Below are positions 59,155 through 64,000 of a stretch of 64,000 bases of DNA, in pieces; the first letter of the stretch is position 1; each line of letters opens with the position of its first letter. The stretch covers positions 186,001 to 250,000 of the forward strand of contig NZ_BAABDD010000007.1 of NCBI RefSeq assembly GCF_039539445.1. Reading direction: 5' to 3'. The DNA comes from Salinactinospora qingdaonensis (lineage in GTDB: Bacteria; Actinomycetota; Actinomycetes; Streptosporangiales; Streptosporangiaceae). The position numbers and the translations under genes were made by a program. Below the pieces are notes generated by a model. It had not been told where the DNA came from. It made no database searches and was given only the letters and a program-made list of their open reading frames with translations.

Positions 59155-61311
59155 TTGCGACCTTGGCTGGGCCAGCCCTACCCGCTGGGCGCTTCCTTTG
59201 ACGGCGTGGGCACCAACTTCGCGCTGTACTCCCAGGTCGCCGACTTCGTCGAGTTGTGCCTGTTCGACGAGGGCGGTGCCGAAAAACGAATCCGACTGCC
59301 CGAAGCGCACGGATTCGTCCACCATGGCTACCTGCCCGGGATCGGTCCCGGGCAGCGTTACGGTTACCGCGTACACGGCCCCTACGACCCGATGCAGGGG
59401 TTGCGGTGCAACCCCAACAAGCTCCTCATCGACCCCTACGCCAAGGCCATCACCGGCGAGGTCGAGTGGAAGGAGGCGCTATTCGGCTACCGCTTCGGCA
59501 CCGAGGAGCAGCGCAACGACGCCGACTCGGCCGCTTACGTGCCCAAGTCGGTGGTGATCAACCCCTTCTTCGACTGGGGCAACGAAAACCGCCCGCGTAT
59601 CCCCTACAACGAGAGCGTCATCTACGAGACCCACGTGCGCGGCCTGACCATGCGCCACCCCGACGTGCCCAAGGAGTTGCGCGGCACCTACTCGGGGCTG
59701 GCGCACCCGGCCGTGATCGATCACCTCACCCGACTCGGGGTGACCGCCGTCGAACTCATGCCGGTCCACCAGTTCCTGCACGATCACGCCTTGGTCGCGC
59801 GCGGGCTGCGCAATTACTGGGGCTACAACACGATCGGCTTCTTCGCGCCCCACAGCGGTTACGCCTCCCAGCCCGGCCGCGGTACCCAGGTGCAAGAATT
59901 CAAGGCGATGGTGCGCGCGCTGCACGAAGCCGGCATCGAGGTCATTTTGGACGTGGTCTACAACCACACCGCCGAAGGCAACCACCTCGGGCCGACCCTG
60001 TCCATGCGCGGTATCGACAACCAGGCCTACTACCGACTGGTCGACGACGATCCGCGCTACTACATGGACTACACCGGCACGGGCAACTCACTTAACGCCC
60101 GTCACCCGCACTCGTTGCAGCTCATCATGGACTCGCTGCGCTATTGGGTGCTGGACATGCACGTCGACGGGTTCCGCTTCGACCTGGCCTCGGCGCTGGC
60201 CCGAGAGTTCTACGACGTCGACCGGCTCAGCGCCTTCTTCGACATCGTGCAGCAGGACCCGGTGATCTCGCAGGTGAAGCTGATCGCCGAGCCGTGGGAC
60301 GTCGGCCCCGGGGGCTATCAGGTGGGCAACTTCCCGCCGCTGTGGACCGAGTGGAACGGCAAGTACCGCGACACCGTCCGCGACTTCTGGCGCGGCCAGC
60401 CCGCCACCCTGGGCGAGTTCGCCTCCCGCGTCACCGGCTCCTCCGACCTCTACCAAGACGACGGGCGCCGCCCTTTCGCCTCGATCAACTTCGTCACCTG
60501 CCACGACGGCTTCACCCTGGCCGATTTGGTCTCCTACAACCGCAAACACAACGAGGCCAACGGCGAGAACAACCAGGACGGCAGCGACGACAACCGCTCG
60601 TGGAACTGCGGCGTGGAAGGCCCCACCGACGACGCCAAGGTCACCGCGTTGCGCCAGCGCCAGCAGCGCAACATCCTGGCCACACTCATGCTGTCCCAGG
60701 GGGTGCCGATGCTGTCCCACGGCGACGAGATCGGCCGCACCCAGCAGGGCAACAACAACGCCTACTGCCAAGACAACAAGCTCACCTGGCTGGACTGGTC
60801 GAAGGTGGAACGCAACGCCGACTTGCTGGCTTTTACCGCGGCCATCGTCGAGCTGCGCCACCACCACCCGATCTTCCGCCGTACCCGTTTCTTCGCGGGC
60901 AGTCCCATCCGCAAGAGCGACGAACTGCGCGACATCGCCTGGTTCACGCCCGACGGCGCGGAGATGACCGAGGAGAACTGGGAAGCCGACTTCGGCCGCA
61001 GCATCGTGGTGTTCCTCAACGGCGAAGGCATCACCGACCTCGACCAGCGCGGCGAGCGCGTCACCGACGACTCGTTCCTGCTGTGCTTCAACGCCCACTC
61101 CGGCGACGTCGAGGTCACGCTGCCCGACCAGGACTACGGCATCGAGTGGACCGTCATCGTCGATACCGCCCTAGGCGAGGTCCACGTTCCCTCCGGCCCC
61201 TTCTCCCAGCACGAGAGCGTGCGCTCGGCCCGATCGGTCAAGGCCGGCGCCACCATCACGTTGCCCGCCCGGTCACTGCTGTTGCTGCGACGCGCCGCCG
61301 AAGCCCGCTGA
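59155..61311 (+). CDS. glgX: glycogen debranching enzyme GlgX
   Basis: This 718-aa GH13 isoamylase-type enzyme removes alpha-1,6 branches from glycogen limit dextrins. It has an N-terminal CBM48 domain (GASFDGVGTNFALYS), then a barrel with nucleophile Asp343 (DGFRFD), acid Glu379 (LIAEPWD) and Asp451 (CHDGF), then a C-terminal beta-domain. TTG 59155 is chosen, since GAGGAG lies 6 nt upstream and GlgX proteins begin just before PWLGQPYPLG. It is followed by treY, forming the start of a glycogen-to-trehalose route. Confidence 0.94.
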   Translation: MRPWLGQPYPLGASFDGVGTNFALYSQVADFVELCLFDEGGAEKRIRLPEAHGFVHHGYLPGIGPGQRYGYRVHGPYDPMQGLRCNPNKLLIDPYAKAITGEVEWKEALFGYRFGTEEQRNDADSAAYVPKSVVINPFFDWGNENRPRIPYNESVIYETHVRGLTMRHPDVPKELRGTYSGLAHPAVIDHLTRLGVTAVELMPVHQFLHDHALVARGLRNYWGYNTIGFFAPHSGYASQPGRGTQVQEFKAMVRALHEAGIEVILDVVYNHTAEGNHLGPTLSMRGIDNQAYYRLVDDDPRYYMDYTGTGNSLNARHPHSLQLIMDSLRYWVLDMHVDGFRFDLASALAREFYDVDRLSAFFDIVQQDPVISQVKLIAEPWDVGPGGYQVGNFPPLWTEWNGKYRDTVRDFWRGQPATLGEFASRVTGSSDLYQDDGRRPFASINFVTCHDGFTLADLVSYNRKHNEANGENNQDGSDDNRSWNCGVEGPTDDAKVTALRQRQQRNILATLMLSQGVPMLSHGDEIGRTQQGNNNAYCQDNKLTWLDWSKVERNADLLAFTAAIVELRHHHPIFRRTRFFAGSPIRKSDELRDIAWFTPDGAEMTEENWEADFGRSIVVFLNGEGITDLDQRGERVTDDSFLLCFNAHSGDVEVTLPDQDYGIEWTVIVDTALGEVHVPSGPFSQHESVRSARSVKAGATITLPARSLLLLRRAAEAR

Positions 61312-61338
61312 GCTCGGCGCGGCTCCCGCTAGCCTGAC

Positions 61339-61374
61339 GCTGACCTGGCGTTGCGCAAGTAGCGCCAGGTCAGC
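61339..61374 (+). terminator. hairpin between glgX and treY
   Basis: A 12-bp perfect stem (GCTGACCTGGCG 61339-61350 with 61363-61374) and a 12-nt loop lie in the 92-base gap. No U-tract follows, so it may be an attenuator or an mRNA-stabilising structure. Confidence 0.5.
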
Positions 61375-61403
61375 CGGCCGCGTCGCGGGGAGAGGAGTCG
61401 CAC

Positions 61404-63731
61404 ATGGCATCTCACACGCCCACGTCGGTCTACCGGCTTCAGGTGGGGCCCGGCTTCACGCTCACCGACGCAGCCGCCACCGTCGACTACCTGCACCGGC
61501 TCGGAGTAGGGGCCGCCTACCTCTCACCGATCCTCACCGCCGCCCCCGGTTCCACGCACGGCTACGACGTCGTCGACCCCACCGAGGTGTCGCCGCCGCT
61601 GGGCGGCGAGCCGGCCCGCCGGGAGCTGGCGGCCACCTTGAGCGGGCACGGCATGGGCCTGGTCGTCGACATCGTGCCCAACCACATGTCGGTGGCCGTC
61701 CCCGCAGCCAACCCCTGGTGGTGGGACGTGTTGCGCCACGGCCCGCAGTCGCCCTACGCCCGGTTCTTCGACATCGACTTCGAGGCGGGACCCCTGCTGG
61801 TGCCCGTCCTGGCCGACGACGGCGACGGCGGTGCCGCCGCGCTGGCCGAACTGTCGTTGGACGGGGAGCAGTTGGCCTACCACGAGCACCGTTTCCCACT
61901 GGCCCCCGGCACCCGCCACAGCGGCGACGACGCCGATGCGGTCCACCAGCGGCAGCACTACCGGCTGGTATCGTGGCGGCGCGGTACCGCCGAACTGAAT
62001 TACCGGCGTTTCTTCGACATCAGCGATCTGGCGGCGGTGCGCGTGGAGGACCCCGAGGTGTTCGCCGCCACCCACGCCGAGATTCTGCGCTGGGCCGACG
62101 CGGGAGAGCTGACGGGGCTGCGCGTGGATCACCCCGATGGTCTGACCGACCCCGGCGGCTACGTGCGCCGGCTGCGCGCCGCTTTCGACGGCTGGATCGT
62201 GGTCGAGAAGATCCTGGGCGCCGAGGAGGCGCTGCCCGCCTCGTGGCCGGTGGACGGCACCACCGGCTATGACGCGCTCCGCGAGGTCTGCGGCGTGTTC
62301 ATCGACCCCGCCGGCGAACAGCCGCTGACCCGGTTGGCCGCCGCGATGGGCACCGACCCCGACTTCGAGCGCGTCGAGGCCGACAGCCGCGCCGAGGTCG
62401 CCGAAACCACGCTGGTCGCCGAGGTGCGCCGGATCGCCGCGCTGCTGCCCGACATCCCCGCCGAGCGGGCTCGACCGGCCGTGGCCGCGCTGCTGGCTGT
62501 CTTCCCCGTCTACCGCTCCTACCTGCCCGAGGGCATGTCCTGGTGGCAGCAGGCGGTGTGCGAGGCGTCGCGGCGCGCTCCCGACTACGTCGACGTGCTC
62601 GCCGCGATCGACCACCGGGTCCACGCCGAGCCCGCCGGTGACCTGGCGCGACGCATCCAGCAGACCAGCGGTATGGTCGTCGCCAAAGGCACCGAGGATA
62701 CCGCTTTCTACCGCCACACCCGCTTCATCGCGCTCAACGAGGTCGGCGGCGCACCCGAGCGCTTCGGTCTTGACGTGGCCGGCTTCCACGAGCGCGCCGC
62801 GCTGCGCGAGGCCGCCTGGCCGCACTCGATGACGACGCTGTCCACCCACGACACCAAACGCTCCGAGGACGTGCGGGCGCGGCTGGCGGTGCTCAGCGAG
62901 ATCCCCGAGGACTTCGGTGCCGCCGTGCGCCGCTGGACGGGCCGCTGCGGCATCGAGGAGCCCGCGCTGAACCTGCTGGCCTGGCAGACTTTAGTGGGGG
63001 TGTGGCCCATCAGCGAGCCGCGGCTGCGTGGCTACCTGGAGAAGGCCGCTAAGGAGTCCGGGCTGCGCACCTCCTGGACCGACCCCGACCCCCGGTTCGA
63101 GGAGCACGTGCGATCCTGGCCCGAGCGGGTCCTCGACGATGCCGACCTCTCCGCCGACGTGGCCGCCTTCGTCGCCCGCATCCGCGACGCCGGCTGGTCC
63201 AACGCCTTGGGCCAGAAGCTCGTCCAGCTCACCGAGCCGGGGATTCCCGACGTCTACCAGGGCAGCGAGCTGTGGGAACTGTCCTTAGTCGACCCCGACA
63301 ACCGCCGTCCGGTCGACTTCACGGTGCGCGAGGCGCTGTTGGAGCGGCTGGAGCACGGCTGGCGTCCTGACGTCGACGTCAGCGGCGCGGCCAAACTGCA
63401 CGTGATACGCCAGGCGCTGCACCTGCGCGCCAGCCGCCCGTTGACCGGCTACCGCCCGCTCACCCCCGTGGGGCCGGCCGCCGAACACGCGCTGGCCTTC
63501 GCCCGCGGCGAGCGTTGGGAGGTGGTCACCATCGCCACCCGGCTGCCCCTCGGGCTGGCCGCCTCCGGCGGCTGGCGCGACACCGCCGTGCCGCTGCCCG
63601 CCGGGTCGGGAGGCTGGAGTGACCTGCTCACCGGGCGCGCCCTCGCCCCCACCCAGGAATACGAGCCAACGCTCGCATTCCTGGGGGAGGTGTTGGACCG
63701 CTACCCGGTCGCCCTGCTGGTGCGCCGTTAG
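61404..63731 (+). CDS. treY: maltooligosyl trehalose synthase
   Basis: This 775-aa GH13 enzyme converts the reducing end of maltooligosaccharides into a trehalosyl unit by intramolecular transglycosylation. The N-terminus YRLQVGPGFTLTDAA is typical of TreY. The barrel has Asp242 (LRVDHPDGL), Glu268 (VVEKILG) and Asp483 (STHDTKRSED). GGAGAGGAG precedes ATG 61404. The usual partner treZ is not inside the window; the next gene is in the opposite direction. Confidence 0.95.
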   Translation: MASHTPTSVYRLQVGPGFTLTDAAATVDYLHRLGVGAAYLSPILTAAPGSTHGYDVVDPTEVSPPLGGEPARRELAATLSGHGMGLVVDIVPNHMSVAVPAANPWWWDVLRHGPQSPYARFFDIDFEAGPLLVPVLADDGDGGAAALAELSLDGEQLAYHEHRFPLAPGTRHSGDDADAVHQRQHYRLVSWRRGTAELNYRRFFDISDLAAVRVEDPEVFAATHAEILRWADAGELTGLRVDHPDGLTDPGGYVRRLRAAFDGWIVVEKILGAEEALPASWPVDGTTGYDALREVCGVFIDPAGEQPLTRLAAAMGTDPDFERVEADSRAEVAETTLVAEVRRIAALLPDIPAERARPAVAALLAVFPVYRSYLPEGMSWWQQAVCEASRRAPDYVDVLAAIDHRVHAEPAGDLARRIQQTSGMVVAKGTEDTAFYRHTRFIALNEVGGAPERFGLDVAGFHERAALREAAWPHSMTTLSTHDTKRSEDVRARLAVLSEIPEDFGAAVRRWTGRCGIEEPALNLLAWQTLVGVWPISEPRLRGYLEKAAKESGLRTSWTDPDPRFEEHVRSWPERVLDDADLSADVAAFVARIRDAGWSNALGQKLVQLTEPGIPDVYQGSELWELSLVDPDNRRPVDFTVREALLERLEHGWRPDVDVSGAAKLHVIRQALHLRASRPLTGYRPLTPVGPAAEHALAFARGERWEVVTIATRLPLGLAASGGWRDTAVPLPAGSGGWSDLLTGRALAPTQEYEPTLAFLGEVLDRYPVALLVRR

Positions 63732-63737
63732 AAGTCG

Positions 63738-63920
63738 CTAGAGGACCTCTACGGGGGAGTCCGTGTTGTCGAGTTCAAGGTCCAACGGGACGCTGATCTC
63801 GTCGACGAGGGGATCGTGGCTGCCCTCGGGCCCGTGGACGGCCCAGGCCGGGGCCGCCATCGACAGCGCGAGTCCGGTCGCGGCGGCCGTGGTGGTCACG
63901 GCGGTGACGAGTTTGCTCAT
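63738..63920 (-). CDS. small secreted peptide (60 aa)
   Basis: The peptide has a clear Sec signal (MSKLVTAVTTTAAATGLA, hydrophobic core, predicted cleavage after APAWA). The mature part is about 33 acidic residues starting VHGPEGSHDPLV and ending DNTDSPVEVL. GAAGGAGAAG precedes ATG 63920. I do not recognise a family. It converges on treY with only 6 bases between stops. The cysteine-free acidic mature part does not look like a typical bacteriocin. Confidence 0.7.
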   Translation of the reverse strand: MSKLVTAVTTTAAATGLALSMAAPAWAVHGPEGSHDPLVDEISVPLDLELDNTDSPVEVL

Positions 63921-64000
63921 GAGCTTCTCCTTCGCTGGTGCGGTTGACGATGTCGAGAGTCGAGGGCGCATCGGCGCGTGGCCGGCAGGCGACGGCGGGG

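Noticed and set aside
1..64000. mobile elements, prophage or CRISPR array
   Set aside because: No transposase, integrase, terminal inverted repeats of IS type, or regularly spaced direct repeats with unique spacers are present.

Overview
The window is about 70% G+C chromosomal DNA from an actinomycete. This is supported by RbpA under a sigma-R type promoter, a DUF6459 (Rv3235-like) protein, a SigB/SigF-type sigma factor, frequent GTG/TTG starts, and two CUT1 sugar importers with no ATPase gene of their own. A relative of the Streptosporangiales/Nocardiopsaceae would fit, but the sequence alone does not prove it. No insertion sequence, integrase, prophage or CRISPR array is visible. One tRNA gene (CAU anticodon) lies at about 24.2 kb.

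Layout. 0-5.4 kb is housekeeping: a HAD hydrolase, rbpA, a glycerophosphodiesterase-MFS pair and a DUF6459 protein. 5.8-23 kb is a sugar-acid/pectin locus. One arm (+) has five overlapping or tightly spaced genes: Gfo/Idh oxidoreductase, DUF993, sugar-phosphate isomerase-like protein, 5-dehydro-4-deoxyglucarate dehydratase and an enolase-superfamily dehydratase. A secreted pectate lyase follows. The other arm (-) has a CUT1 importer (two permeases and, transcribed separately, a binding lipoprotein), a second Gfo/Idh protein, a DUF6807 protein, a uronate-dehydrogenase-like SDR and a LacI regulator. An esterase and a ThuA protein follow on +. Near-identical palindromes of the type GAAAGCGCTTTC sit at four promoters, with a weaker one before the LacI gene, tying the locus into one regulon.

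23-31 kb is mixed: a D-cysteine desulfhydrase/ACC deaminase-family enzyme, the tRNA, an alpha/beta hydrolase, DUF3140, a 16-cysteine copper-storage-type protein, a GT9 glycosyltransferase, DUF3040 plus an isolated cytochrome oxidase subunit I, and a metallophosphoesterase. 31.4-46 kb is a complete L-rhamnose system. The importer and mutarotase form one operon (rhaT-P-Q-S-M). Isomerase, bifunctional aldolase/lactaldehyde dehydrogenase, kinase and LutABC lactate oxidation form the other, so rhamnose carbon is taken through lactate to pyruvate within one locus. A divergent LacI protein probably acts on operators with an AACGTTT core. 46-53 kb is a third LacI-controlled sugar locus (regulator, CUT1 importer, GH31 alpha-glycosidase) with a 20-bp perfect palindrome before the importer. 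53-64 kb holds a GT4 glycosyltransferase, an SDR homologue that has lost its catalytic residues, a SigB/SigF sigma factor, PstS, glgX and treY, and a small secreted peptide.

How the genes fit together. Pectate lyase releases oligogalacturonides, the CUT1 system could import them, and the SDR/enolase/KdgD steps resemble the oxidative uronate route toward 2-oxoglutarate semialdehyde. The rhamnose locus would take the other backbone sugar of rhamnogalacturonan I. The least understood part is the Gfo/Idh-DUF993-isomerase trio with DUF6807, a second Gfo/Idh and ThuA. It looks like an uncharacterised sugar-oxidation pathway under the same operator and is the best candidate for new biology here.
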